NCBI GenBank assembly: GCA_021107855.1
Contig: JAIORZ010000002.1
Coordinates: 325,724 to 389,723, forward strand
DNA from: an archaeon
GTDB taxonomy: Archaea; Nanobdellota; Nanobdellia; Pacearchaeales; GW2011-AR1
Length of the DNA: 64,000 nt
Direction of reading: 5' to 3'
This document shows positions 50,506 through 59,071 of this stretch, piece after piece. Made by a program: the position numbers and the translations under genes. Position 1 is the stretch's first letter. Each line of letters starts with the position of its first letter. The notes below the pieces were generated by a model. It did no database searches and had not been told where the DNA came from. It saw only the letters and a program-made list of their open reading frames with translations.

Positions 50506-52175
50506 AAATATCTGAAGAAACGATTAAGGTTTATGCATTGGAAAATGCGATAAAATATAAAGGCAAGGCTTCTCAGGGAGCGGTTTTGGCCGGTCTCTTC
50601 GCGGAAGGTCTGGAAAAATCCGAAATTAAAAATATCACGCCAAAAATTTTAAAAGTTCTAAAAAAAGTAAATTCCCTCTCCAAAGAAGAACAACAAAAAG
50701 AATTCGAAAAATTGGATTCCAAAACTTCTAAAAGAGAGATAAGAGAAGGATTAAAGGAACTACCTAATGCAGAAAACAAAAAAGTCGCAATGAGACTCGC
50801 CCCCTTCCCATCCGGACCTCTTCACATCGGAAATGCACGGAATATCATCCTTAACGACGAATACGTAAAAATGTATAACGGCAAACTTCTCCTAGTATTC
50901 GACGACACAATCGGTTCAGAAAACAAAAAAATCGAGTCCCAAGCTTACGAATTAATCCAAGAAGGTCTCGATTGGTTAGGCATAAACTACAGAAAAAAAA
51001 TAATTTACAAATCAGACCGAACCGAAAAATATTACCAATATGCCGAAGAGCTTCTAAAAAAAGGCTACCTTTACGTCTGTCATTGTAACCAAGAAAAAAT
51101 GCAAAAACTAAAAGCGGAAGGAATTGAATGTCCTTGCCGAGGATTTTCGTCAGAGAAACAGATGGAAAGATGGAAAGAGATGTTCACCGCACCAATGGGC
51201 TCGATGACGGTTAGACTCAAAACCTCAATGCAGGATCCAGACCCAGCTTTCCGAGACAGGGTTATGTTCAAAATATCCAACCTTTTCCATCCCAGAACGG
51301 AAAACAAATATCGAGTATATCCATCAATGGAATTTTCATGGGGAATCGACGACCACACTTTCGGCTCAACCCACATCTTAAGAGGAACGGACCATCACAT
51401 GTCAACCCGAGTCCAAGACTTCATACGTGAAATCTTTGGTTGGTTAAATCCGGAATCAACATATCACGGGCAGTGTGAAATCAAAGGTGTGAAAATATCA
51501 AAATCGGAAAGCACTCGAAAAATCCTGTTGGGAGAATACGCCGGATGGAACGACCCACGAACATGGTCACTTCAGTCTCTCCGTGACAGAGGATTCAAGC
51601 CCGAAGCAATTCGCCAATTCGTTCTAACCCTTGGAATAAAAAAAGCCAACATCACAATTCCAATTGAGAACCTCTACGCGTTAAATAGAAAAGTATTGGG
51701 GAATATTCCAAGATATTTTTTCGTAGAAGATCCAAAAAAAATTAAAATCAACGGATGTCCTCATCTAACAACAGAAATTCCGTATCATCCGAACAACTCG
51801 CTAGGAAGCAGAACTGTAGAAACGACTCAGGAGTTCTTAATTCCTGGAGGGCACAGGTCCTTGTCCAATCAAGACTATCGCTTCATGCATCTTTTAACAT
51901 TCAATTCAAGTAAAATAGCGATAGGTCCACGTAATTTTTCGTTTGTTTCGAAAAGACCAGGAGAGAATATGAAATTCCTCCAGTGGCTCCCGGCATCTCA
52001 AGGCAATATTCAGGTAGAGGTGGTAATGCCAGACGGGACGATGAAAAAAGGGCTTGGGGAACGAGAGCTTGGGAAGTTAAAGGTTGGTGATATTATACAA
52101 TTTGAGAGGCTTGGTTTCTGCAGACTTTATAAAAAAGATAAAGAGAAGTTGGAATTTTGGTTTGCGCATGATTGA
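50499..52175 (+). CDS. gltX: Glutamyl-tRNA synthetase, archaeal type
   Basis: Class Ib synthetase charging tRNA-Glu (and, in many archaea, tRNA-Gln before amidation). A helical N-terminal domain (1-95) is followed by RLAPFPSGPLHIGNARNIILNDEY with HIGN for HIGH, DWLGINY, the zinc-like CHCNQEK ... CPCR, and KISKSES for KMSKS. A beta-barrel anticodon-binding domain forms the C-terminus. Length 558 is normal for archaeal GluRS. It starts inside the coiled-coil protein gene. Confidence 0.95.
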   Translation: MVKISEETIKVYALENAIKYKGKASQGAVLAGLFAEGLEKSEIKNITPKILKVLKKVNSLSKEEQQKEFEKLDSKTSKREIREGLKELPNAENKKVAMRLAPFPSGPLHIGNARNIILNDEYVKMYNGKLLLVFDDTIGSENKKIESQAYELIQEGLDWLGINYRKKIIYKSDRTEKYYQYAEELLKKGYLYVCHCNQEKMQKLKAEGIECPCRGFSSEKQMERWKEMFTAPMGSMTVRLKTSMQDPDPAFRDRVMFKISNLFHPRTENKYRVYPSMEFSWGIDDHTFGSTHILRGTDHHMSTRVQDFIREIFGWLNPESTYHGQCEIKGVKISKSESTRKILLGEYAGWNDPRTWSLQSLRDRGFKPEAIRQFVLTLGIKKANITIPIENLYALNRKVLGNIPRYFFVEDPKKIKINGCPHLTTEIPYHPNNSLGSRTVETTQEFLIPGGHRSLSNQDYRFMHLLTFNSSKIAIGPRNFSFVSKRPGENMKFLQWLPASQGNIQVEVVMPDGTMKKGLGERELGKLKVGDIIQFERLGFCRLYKKDKEKLEFWFAHD

Positions 52176-52219
52176 GAAACTAAAGAAAAATTTATAACCT
52201 AGAATATTTTTAAATAATT

Positions 52220-53122
52220 ATGTTTACTAAATATTTGAAAAATCCAATAATTATACCAGATTATAGATTAGATTATGAAAAAGAATGTACATACAATCCT
52301 TGTGCCATAACTCATGACAAAAAAATATTTCTTATCTACAGAGCTGAAGGCAGATATGGTAATTACATTTCTAATCTTTGTTTAGCTGTCAGTAAAGATG
52401 GATATAATTTTAAAAAATACAAAAATAATCCAATTATTAAACCGACAAGACCAGAAGAAAAAAGAGGATGTGAAGATCCTAGAATAACGAAAATTAAAGA
52501 CATATTCTATTTGATATACACAGCATATGAAAGTTGTGACCAAAAAAGGGGGCTTAAAACTTCAATAGCTCTGGCTACATCTAAAGACCTTATCCATTGG
52601 AAAAAACATGGAAGCATATTACGAAATACAAAATCAGGATATATTCACCCCGAAAAAATTAATGGGGAATATTTAATGTTTGTCGGTGATTCAAAGATAT
52701 GGATTGCCAGATCAAAAAACCTCAAAGATTGGAAGTTAGATAAAAAGCCTTTTCTGAAAACCAGAAAAACAAATTTTGATAGTAAGCTCGTCGAAGTAGG
52801 GCCACCATTTATTGAAATTGGCGACAAACTAATTATGATTTATAATTCTGCCAATAATGACCTCGTATATTCTCCTTCCTTTTTGATATTAGACAAGAAA
52901 AATCCGACTAAGATATTATATAGACACGATAAACCAATATTAACTCCCGATAAACAGTTCGAATTATTTGGAAAAGTAAACAATGTTATTTTTGCAGAAG
53001 GTATTGCAAAATTTAAAAATAAATATTTTCTTTATTACGGCGGAGCAGACAAATGTATTGGGGTAGCAACCACTACTCAGAATGAAATCAAAAAGGATTT
53101 TCTTCCCGCCCTTGATTCTTAA
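52220..53122 (+). CDS. GH130-like glycosidase/phosphorylase, short form
   Basis: A 300-residue member of the five-bladed propeller GH130 group. Typical segments: NPIIIPDYRL, FLIYRAEG, GCEDPRITKIKDIFYLIYTAY, SKDLIHWKKHG, VGPPFIEIGDKLIMIYNSA and FLYYGGADKCIGVA. A TATA-like aaatttataa at 52187-52196 is about 25 nt before the ATG. The gene is unusually AT-rich: a hand count of row 52381-52440 gives 11 G/C of 60, so recent transfer is possible. Confidence 0.85.
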   Translation: MFTKYLKNPIIIPDYRLDYEKECTYNPCAITHDKKIFLIYRAEGRYGNYISNLCLAVSKDGYNFKKYKNNPIIKPTRPEEKRGCEDPRITKIKDIFYLIYTAYESCDQKRGLKTSIALATSKDLIHWKKHGSILRNTKSGYIHPEKINGEYLMFVGDSKIWIARSKNLKDWKLDKKPFLKTRKTNFDSKLVEVGPPFIEIGDKLIMIYNSANNDLVYSPSFLILDKKNPTKILYRHDKPILTPDKQFELFGKVNNVIFAEGIAKFKNKYFLYYGGADKCIGVATTTQNEIKKDFLPALDS

Positions 53123-53145
53123 TATTAACCATACTTTGCACATGA

Positions 53146-53304
53146 TCAAGACTTTTTCTTAACCCAGAATAAAATGCCCATTACAATCACAAATAACAAC
53201 GCAGTTCCGGCATAAGCGAAAAAATTACTCTCCGGCTCGGGAAAGAAAAACAAAGTCAAAACACCAACTGCAAAAACAACTATCATCAAAATATCGATAT
53301 CCAT
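53146..53304 (-). CDS. Small two-helix membrane protein after HdrC-like gene
   Basis: A 52-residue protein with two hydrophobic segments (about 4-21 and 28-47) and a KKKS C-terminus. Its ATG overlaps the TGA of the upstream ferredoxin-like gene (TGATG), strong evidence of translational coupling. It may anchor that Fe-S protein at the membrane, by inference. Confidence 0.65.
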   Translation of the reverse strand: MDIDILMIVVFAVGVLTLFFFPEPESNFFAYAGTALLFVIVMGILFWVKKKS

Positions 53305-53711
53305 CAGCAACAATAAAGTTTCTCCTTATCTTTATCCGTCATCTTCCCAAACGGATTCCCACTCTTCCTAATATTCTCAATCATCTCCTCATTTCCCTTC
53401 AACCCCTTCCCCAACAAAACCATTGCCTCCCGCGCCTTCAAAACCGCATCACAAATCTTCAAATTCAACGGACAACCTTCTTCACAAGCCCGACACAAAT
53501 TACACTCAAACAAAATCTTATCCATAATCTTCTCAGTTAGCAAATCCCTTTTCCCCCTAGGCGAATAATGTTCCTCCCTCAAAACTCGAAAAACCCCACA
53601 CCGCCCCTTACACATCCCACACTGGACACAGTTACTAAAAATCTCACTAGCTTCTTCCATCAGGTTCCCAGCTTCAATCTTATTCGCTTCACTTATTTTA
53701 TTATTAGTCAT
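53304..53711 (-). CDS. HdrC/GlpC-like protein with two [4Fe-4S] clusters
   Basis: A 135-residue soluble electron carrier with two CxxCxxCxxxC motifs: C28, C31, C34, C38 and C70, C73, C76, C80 (the latter followed by Pro). Spacing and the helical linker HYSPRGKRDLLTEKI match the ferredoxin module of HdrC, GlpC and LutA-type complexes. The CCG-domain catalytic subunit usually paired with it is not in the window. It ends with a C-C pair and is coupled to a small membrane protein. Confidence 0.88.
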   Translation of the reverse strand: MTNNKISEANKIEAGNLMEEASEIFSNCVQCGMCKGRCGVFRVLREEHYSPRGKRDLLTEKIMDKILFECNLCRACEEGCPLNLKICDAVLKAREAMVLLGKGLKGNEEMIENIRKSGNPFGKMTDKDKEKLYCC

Positions 53712-53757
53712 ACAAAAACAAACAAACCCTCCTTCTTAAAATTTTATATCCTCAACC

Positions 53758-54324
53758 TCAACCCTTCCCCTCATATCCACCCATACACTTATCCAAATCC
53801 CCCCTCTTCAAAACAACATACCGAAAATCCCCCGACCTCAAATCCCTCGAATACCCCCTCCCAACACAAGTCGTAATCACCTCATGTCCTTGCCTCTTAA
53901 TCACTTTCATCGCCGGCAAAAAATCCGCATCCCCACTAACCAAAATACAAACATCACAAGCCTTCTTAACCAAACTAAAATCAATCATATCCGCCGCAAT
54001 CTTCACATCCACACCCTTCTCAACACGCAACTTTTTACCTCCACTATTAATCACTTTCAACTTCCGAGTATTCACAATAATGCCCTTCTTCTTCAACCCC
54101 GCCAAAAAAACCATATGCTTATAATAATTCTCCTCGCCCAAATCAATATCCGGCACCGAATTATAATACCGAACTTCAACCAACTCCAAATCAAACCTCT
54201 CACAAATCAATCTCCCTAACTTCTCAAAACTGATCCCACGCGGTTTCGCCACAAGCGACTTAACATTATGATACCAATTATTCCCGTCAACAAAAACTAT
54301 CGCACGTTTCTTATTTGTAACCAT
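53758..54324 (-). CDS. NYN-domain (LabA/DUF88) ribonuclease-like protein
   Basis: About 188 residues from ATG 54324 (MVTNKKRAIVFVDGNNWYHNV), which places the first NYN motif at the N-terminus as in the family; in-frame starts at 54345 and 54426 exist. NYN nucleases are PIN-like metal-dependent RNases. Acidic residues are in order: FVDGNN, KGVDVKIAADMI and LVSGDADFLPAMKVIKRQGHEV, all conserved, so it should be active. A TATA-like tttaaatattta lies at about 54389-54400. Confidence 0.9.
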   Translation of the reverse strand: MVTNKKRAIVFVDGNNWYHNVKSLVAKPRGISFEKLGRLICERFDLELVEVRYYNSVPDIDLGEENYYKHMVFLAGLKKKGIIVNTRKLKVINSGGKKLRVEKGVDVKIAADMIDFSLVKKACDVCILVSGDADFLPAMKVIKRQGHEVITTCVGRGYSRDLRSGDFRYVVLKRGDLDKCMGGYEGKG

Positions 54325-54427
54325 AAAAAAGGTAAAGCCTGGCATTCCGCAAGCGTCATACCAGGGAGGTAATGTAAAGTGTAAGAATTCTAAATATTTA
54401 AATCTTCCGACACGACCCAATTCCAAA

Positions 54428-54559
54428 AACTATATAAACTTCCTCGCCCACACCAAACCATGCAAACAAAGAGAATGAACTATACATGGAATTCTTGCAC
54501 TTCTCTAGCGTTTGCCGGGTCAGTCACTATCAAATTCTTCTGATCACGCGACATCTCTT
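54428..54559 (+). promoter_or_regulatory. Promoter and leader with a 27-codon upstream ORF
   Basis: A TATA-like actatataaa at 54429-54438 places transcription start near an ATG at 54460, which opens a 27-codon ORF ending at 54543. The main ORF lies in another frame and its likely ATG is at 54560. This may be a regulatory upstream ORF or the mark of a frameshift at the gene's 5' end. Confidence 0.4.
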
Positions 54560-54964
54560 ATGAAAAATGAAAAGAATGTCGCTAAACAGACATATAACCC
54601 CGAAAAAGAACTCCACAACGATTGCCTTTCCTGCGGCACCGACATAGTCCATCCACTCTGCCCAAACTGCATAGCAAAGGCTTTTGAAAAATGGATAAAA
54701 AAATTCCCCGAGAACAAACAAATCAAAGCTAAATTAAAACCATTTATGAAACATCATAATCGTCTTCAGGTTAATTCAAAACCCTGCGTAGCATGTCAAA
54801 ACCCCGTCCACGTCTGTCCACTCTGTTTCACGACACATCTCTACAATATAGTCAAAGAAGCAGGGCTAGGCGTCCGAGCGACAACTCAATTCCTCTTCAT
54901 ATTTAATTTCGATTTTGAACACACCGGCTATTCGGAAGAACTAGAAATATACGGAGGTTATTAG
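54560..54964 (+). CDS. Small protein with four CxxC zinc knuckles
   Basis: About 134 residues from ATG 54560; a TTG at 54512 would add 16 residues. It contains CLSC, CPNC, CVAC and CPLC in two pairs, with a helical linker between (AFEKWIKKFPENKQIKAKLKPF), so two zinc ions are likely. The C-terminal half ends in an aromatic FIFNFDF segment. Probably nucleic acid- or protein-binding; no named family. Next gene is 45 nt away with its own promoter. Confidence 0.65.
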   Translation: MKNEKNVAKQTYNPEKELHNDCLSCGTDIVHPLCPNCIAKAFEKWIKKFPENKQIKAKLKPFMKHHNRLQVNSKPCVACQNPVHVCPLCFTTHLYNIVKEAGLGVRATTQFLFIFNFDFEHTGYSEELEIYGGY

Positions 54965-55009
54965 CAAACTATTCAAAACATTTAAATATAATATCCCCTC
55001 AAACAAATC

Positions 55010-55483
55010 ATGAAAGATGGTGAAGCGACATGTTGCCCAAAATTTAATCCAAAGAAATGGGACAAGAAAAAAATAACTTGGAAAGATAAGTTTTTCGTCA
55101 AGGCTACCGTGATTTCACTTTTCCACATTCCGCTAAATTTCGCAAGAGTCATGTCAAAAAATATGAAAAAAATCGAGGCAGCGAAAGCATCGGATAAGGA
55201 AATGATAGTAATGGGAGATGAAATGTCGCCATTCCATTCTCATGTATATCTCAGCGTAAAAAAACCAGTGGAAGGTTGCAAGGACGTTAAACTCTCGGGA
55301 ACATTTCTGACAAAAGTCTTCGAAGGTCCATACAAAGACATGAGAAAATGGATTCGGGAAATGAAAGATTACGTGAAAAAAGAGAAAAAAGAACTCAAGC
55401 GCATATATTTCTACTATACGACATGCCCTAAGTGTGCGGAAAAATACGGAAAGAATTATGTGGTATTGCTCGCCGAAATCTAA
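55010..55483 (+). CDS. Conserved Cys-containing protein, often labelled hydrolase
   Basis: A 157-residue protein of a family I recognise from many archaea and bacteria (CCPKFNPKKWDKKKITWKDK, FVKATVISLFHIPLNF, SPFHSHVYLSV, LSGTFLTKVFEGPYKDM, IYFYYTTCPKCAEKYGKNYVV). It has a CC pair at the N-terminus and CPKC near the end. Databases often call it a hydrolase, but I know of no proven activity. A TATA-like atttaaatataa at 54979-54990 is about 25 nt before the ATG. Confidence 0.78.
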   Translation: MKDGEATCCPKFNPKKWDKKKITWKDKFFVKATVISLFHIPLNFARVMSKNMKKIEAAKASDKEMIVMGDEMSPFHSHVYLSVKKPVEGCKDVKLSGTFLTKVFEGPYKDMRKWIREMKDYVKKEKKELKRIYFYYTTCPKCAEKYGKNYVVLLAEI

Positions 55484-55515
55484 AGCTTCTTAAATTAAAG
55501 TTTCTTTTTAGCCAA

Positions 55516-56412
55516 ATGAAAAAAGCCCTAGTCCTTTACTCCGGTGGACTCGACTCCCGTTTAGTTGTGCGTCTTCTCCAAGACCAAAATTTCGAAATAA
55601 CAGCCCTCTACTTCGCACTCCCATTCGGATGCACGGGATGTAACCTCTTAGAAAACTTAAATCAAAAAGAAAAAATCAAATTAGAAATCCTCAACGTGAA
55701 CAAAGAGCCCCTTCTCTCAGAATATCTCCAAATTCTAAAATCCCCGAAACACGGAACAGGAGCAGGAATCAACCCATGCAAAGACTGCAAAATATTCATG
55801 TTCAAAAAAGCTCACGAATACGCAAAAAAACACGACATCCAACTCATAGCAACGGGTGAAGTTATAGGTCAGCGTCCGATGTCGCAAATCCCTTCAGCAA
55901 TAAAAACAATCGACGAAGAACTAGGCTTCGAAATTTTACGACCACTTTGTGCGAAAAAATTGAGAGAGACTGCTGTGGAAAAATCTGGGTTGGTTGACCG
56001 AAGCAAACTCTTGGAAATTACAGGAAGAGGAAGGAAAAAACAAATGGAACTAGCAAAAAAATACGAAATAGAATATCCATCTCCTGGAGGAGGATGTCTT
56101 CTCTGTGAAAAATCCCCAGCTTTAAGATTAAAACACCTCTTAGAAAAAAATCTAATAACAGAAAAAACCCTTTCACTAACAATGATTGGCAGACATTTCT
56201 ACATCAACAACACATGGTTCATCGTAGCACGGGACGCGAAAGAATCTCAAATTATTTCAACATTCAAGAATCACATCCCAGACGATTATGGGAAACCCTC
56301 GGTATACCTTTCAAAAAAATCAGGAGAAAAAGAAGCAACAAAACTCCAAGAAGCTTATTCAACCGGAGACAACCAAGAAAAAAGAAATAAATTCAAAAAA
56401 TACAAGCTATGA
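55516..56412 (+). CDS. PP-loop ATPase, ThiI/MnmA-like tRNA thiolation enzyme
   Basis: About 298 residues from ATG 55516, which puts the PP-loop SGGLDS at the N-terminus as in the family. It adenylates a base before sulfur transfer. Other segments: INPCKDCKIFMFKKAHEYAKK, ATGEVIGQRPMSQIPSAI, GFEILRPLCAKKLRETAVE, LLEITGRGRKKQMELA and YPSPGGGCLLCEK with Cys pairs. The exact product (s4U8, s2U34 or another) is not decided by the sequence. It shares an ATGA overlap with the next gene. Confidence 0.82.
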   Translation: MKKALVLYSGGLDSRLVVRLLQDQNFEITALYFALPFGCTGCNLLENLNQKEKIKLEILNVNKEPLLSEYLQILKSPKHGTGAGINPCKDCKIFMFKKAHEYAKKHDIQLIATGEVIGQRPMSQIPSAIKTIDEELGFEILRPLCAKKLRETAVEKSGLVDRSKLLEITGRGRKKQMELAKKYEIEYPSPGGGCLLCEKSPALRLKHLLEKNLITEKTLSLTMIGRHFYINNTWFIVARDAKESQIISTFKNHIPDDYGKPSVYLSKKSGEKEATKLQEAYSTGDNQEKRNKFKKYKL

Positions 56413-56891
56413 AAACAGTCTGGAAATTCACAAACCAAAGAGAACTTAATAAAAACCAATTTATTGATTACGTCCAACGAAAAGTCTTTCGAACAATACG
56501 AAAAGAACAAATGCTACCAAAAAACAAAATTATAACCCTCAGAAAATCCAACTCTTTAAACACACTTGTCCTAAAAGAAATCTTAGAAACAAAATTCGAA
56601 GTCAGGTACAACACAAAACCAAACTTATCTTCAGACAACCTCTCACAATCAGCAGAAGAAATATTTGAAAACATCATCAAAGGCAATTTCAATACAAAAC
56701 CAAAAACCAACGCGCCCCTAATTCAACTCTCCGACAAAGAAATTGAACTTTACGCCAAACTCAGAAATATCAAAGGAACCTCAAGAAAACAGAATAAAAA
56801 AATCCAAGACCTCTTCAAAAAATTCCTAATCAAAAATCAGGACTTAGAACTAAATATTCTAAAAGCACAAACCCAACTCAATAAAAAATAA
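56409..56891 (+). CDS. Protein coupled to the PP-loop enzyme, unknown function
   Basis: A 160-residue basic soluble protein. Its ATG overlaps the stop of the PP-loop gene (4 nt), so the two are co-translated and probably act in one tRNA-modification pathway. Mostly helical with KVFRTIRKEQMLPKN near the N-terminus; no motif recognised. Confidence 0.6.
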   Translation: MKTVWKFTNQRELNKNQFIDYVQRKVFRTIRKEQMLPKNKIITLRKSNSLNTLVLKEILETKFEVRYNTKPNLSSDNLSQSAEEIFENIIKGNFNTKPKTNAPLIQLSDKEIELYAKLRNIKGTSRKQNKKIQDLFKKFLIKNQDLELNILKAQTQLNKK

Positions 56892-56895
56892 GCTC

Positions 56896-57651
56896 TTATC
56901 TCCAAAAAAATCTATCCAAAAACCCTTGCCTTTCGTTAACAACTTCTCCGCCAACTTTTCTTGCAATCTCCATATACTTTTTCGAAACCTTACTCCGCGG
57001 ATGTGTATGAGTGACGGCATCCCTTAAATTCAAAGCCTCCTTAACAGCCTTGTCCTCAGGGATAACACCAATAACCTGTGTCTCAAGCATCGACCGAATT
57101 GAACTCAAAGGCATTTCATATTTAGCATTCACATGCCGAGCTACAATAACCCCATTAACCTCCTTGCCCATCTCTCTCGCAACTTTAACAGTTTTCAATG
57201 CATCAGTCACCGTAGGCATCTCGGGATTCGTTACAACAATGATCTCATCCGCTGCTTCCATCACAGCTATAGCCTCATCCCCAAAACCAGCCGCAGAATC
57301 AATAATAACGTAATCAGTAAGTTCCCCCAATTTCGCCATAATTTCAGGGAGCTTCTTCGTATTAAATTTCGTCAACTCTTTAACCGATAACGAAGACGGC
57401 ACAATTTTCGTCCCAGAGGAATGCTCGTAAACAGCATCTTCAATATCAGCCTCACCTTTCAAAACATGATTCAAAGTCACCGGAACAATAGGAGCACCAA
57501 GATGCAAACCGACATTCGGCGTATTCAAATTAACATCCACGATAACAACATTCTTCCCGAGCTTATTCAAAGAAGTCCCCAAGTTAATCGCGGTCGTAGT
57601 CTTACCGACACCGCCCTTCCCCGAATTTATAACAATTATTCTTGCCATCAT
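56896..57651 (-). CDS. minD: MinD/ParA-family P-loop ATPase
   Basis: A 251-residue deviant Walker-A ATPase: GKGGVGKTTTAINLGTSL, Asp in VIVDVNLNTPNVGLHLG, and DYVIIDSAAGFGDEAI. The C-terminus ends FLDRFFWR, a short amphipathic end like the membrane-targeting helix of MinD. In archaea such proteins position surface machines or other cargo. A second Met 1 codon on is an alternative start. Confidence 0.92.
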   Translation of the reverse strand: MMARIIVINSGKGGVGKTTTAINLGTSLNKLGKNVVIVDVNLNTPNVGLHLGAPIVPVTLNHVLKGEADIEDAVYEHSSGTKIVPSSLSVKELTKFNTKKLPEIMAKLGELTDYVIIDSAAGFGDEAIAVMEAADEIIVVTNPEMPTVTDALKTVKVAREMGKEVNGVIVARHVNAKYEMPLSSIRSMLETQVIGVIPEDKAVKEALNLRDAVTHTHPRSKVSKKYMEIARKVGGEVVNERQGFLDRFFWR

Positions 57652-57742
57652 TTTTTCATATGTATTAAAGGTACTCTTTGAGCGCCATTTTAAACAAACG
57701 TAAATATATCAGAAAAAGTCTCTTTATAAGTTTTATTAAAGG

Positions 57743-58141
57743 TCAAATTAATATTTTCTTGACTTCAACAATAAAAGCCTCAACAATATCATAATACCCG
57801 CCCAACATCTCCATATTAATATCAACAACTTTCGTCGGACCAGCCTTCACTTTCAGATTAACATTCTTCCTAAATTCACCACTTCGAGTCTTCGGTAAAT
57901 CTGGTATACGCTTAAAAAATATATATAACGGAATCACTTTTTGAATCGCTTCATCTTTCGCAAAATATTTTTTCATAAACTCGATTCTCTCTTTCGGCGT
58001 CGCATACATACACGGAATTTTCCCCTCTTCACACCGTTTCTCCAAAATCGCATCAAAACTAGTCTCAATCAAACTTTTCCACCGCGCCAACAAATTCAAA
58101 ATCACGTCACAAGTCTTAGTATACTTCAAACTCACGTACAT
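57743..58141 (-). CDS. Helical protein of unknown function (pair member B)
   Basis: A 132-residue soluble, mostly helical protein with a strand near the end (TKVVDINMEMLGG). No motif recognised. It lies 81 nt after the next gene upstream on the same strand, and the two may form a functional pair. Confidence 0.55.
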   Translation of the reverse strand: MYVSLKYTKTCDVILNLLARWKSLIETSFDAILEKRCEEGKIPCMYATPKERIEFMKKYFAKDEAIQKVIPLYIFFKRIPDLPKTRSGEFRKNVNLKVKAGPTKVVDINMEMLGGYYDIVEAFIVEVKKILI

Positions 58142-58222
58142 TAAATGATCCGCACTTGTTTTTTCTTTGATAATTTCTTCAATCGTACTCTCTCCTTCTT
58201 AGCGCAACAAATCCAATGCCAA

Positions 58223-58660
58223 TCACCTTTTTATACCTGCCGAAAAATCTTTAATTGCAATTTCAACAGAGTCAATAAACTCCTTCAACCTTGCGACAGT
58301 CAGAATTTGGTATTTTCCTTCAATTAATAAGATAATTTTATCTTTCCTCACAAATTCAACCCTAGATATTCTCTGCGCTCTCTCAACTTCCAATATTTTT
58401 ATCAAATTTCTAGTCGTAATTTCGTCCAAATACTTCGGAGCGACTTTTTTCAAAAAGGTCTTCAAGTCCCCTTTTACGCCTTCTCGGATAAGAAAACTCC
58501 GAACCAAATTACCAGCTGCTTTAGCTCCCTCTTTAATCACTCCGACTAAAAACCTTTTATCGGAATAGCTATTATAACTCTTAAACATCCGATTAGCAAC
58601 ATCCAAATGCCATCTCGCCTCATAAAAATCTGCCTCATAATTCATAACCCAAGAACCCAA
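58223..58660 (-). CDS. HEPN-like helical protein (pair member A)
   Basis: A 145-residue helical protein beginning YEADFYEARWHLDVANRMFKSY, with LVGVIKEGAKAAGNLVRSFLI next; the pattern of long helices is like HEPN domains, but the RNase motif RxxxxH is absent. Met6 is an alternative start (MNYEADF). Function unknown; next to another helical protein. Confidence 0.55.
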   Translation of the reverse strand: MGSWVMNYEADFYEARWHLDVANRMFKSYNSYSDKRFLVGVIKEGAKAAGNLVRSFLIREGVKGDLKTFLKKVAPKYLDEITTRNLIKILEVERAQRISRVEFVRKDKIILLIEGKYQILTVARLKEFIDSVEIAIKDFSAGIKR

Positions 58661-58676
58661 GAATGCTTTATATTAA

Positions 58677-59030
58677 TTATTGCAATTCACTTAATATCTC
58701 GTGAGCTTTAGATACTCCTTCTTTGAAACCCAAAACTTCGATATTCTCACTATCTCCGACTGCTCTTTCAATATCTTTTTTATTTTTTCTAAAAGCCCCA
58801 ATTGCGTTTATAACAACTTTGGTATCGGGATTGTTTCTAGCATACTCCCCCAACGCACCCCAACTTTCGAAGTTAGCCCCAGGATTAACAAGTAAATAAT
58901 CTTGATGAGAATCAAGGCATTTTAAATCATTAATATCAAAAATTTTAGTGATATCCGCTTTTCCTTTTGCATGAGAACAGATAACTTTCATCAATCCTCC
59001 AATCATGGAGTCATAACAACAAATTTTCAT
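58677..59030 (-). CDS. Small alpha/beta protein of unknown function
   Basis: A 117-residue soluble protein with a Rossmann-like alternation (MKVICSHAKGK, YLLVNPGANF, TKVVINAIGAF, NIEVLGF). Met14 (MKVICSHAK) may be the true start, as it removes a disordered lead-in. Stop is 16 nt upstream of the HEPN-like gene. No family recognised. Confidence 0.55.
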   Translation of the reverse strand: MKICCYDSMIGGLMKVICSHAKGKADITKIFDINDLKCLDSHQDYLLVNPGANFESWGALGEYARNNPDTKVVINAIGAFRKNKKDIERAVGDSENIEVLGFKEGVSKAHEILSELQ

Positions 59031-59071
59031 AAAATTCCAACAAGCTCAATCCTTAAAACAATTTCTATACT

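Noticed and set aside
58223..58660. Active HEPN ribonuclease toxin
   Set aside because: No RxxxxH motif is present, and no MNT or other antitoxin-like nucleotidyltransferase lies next to it.
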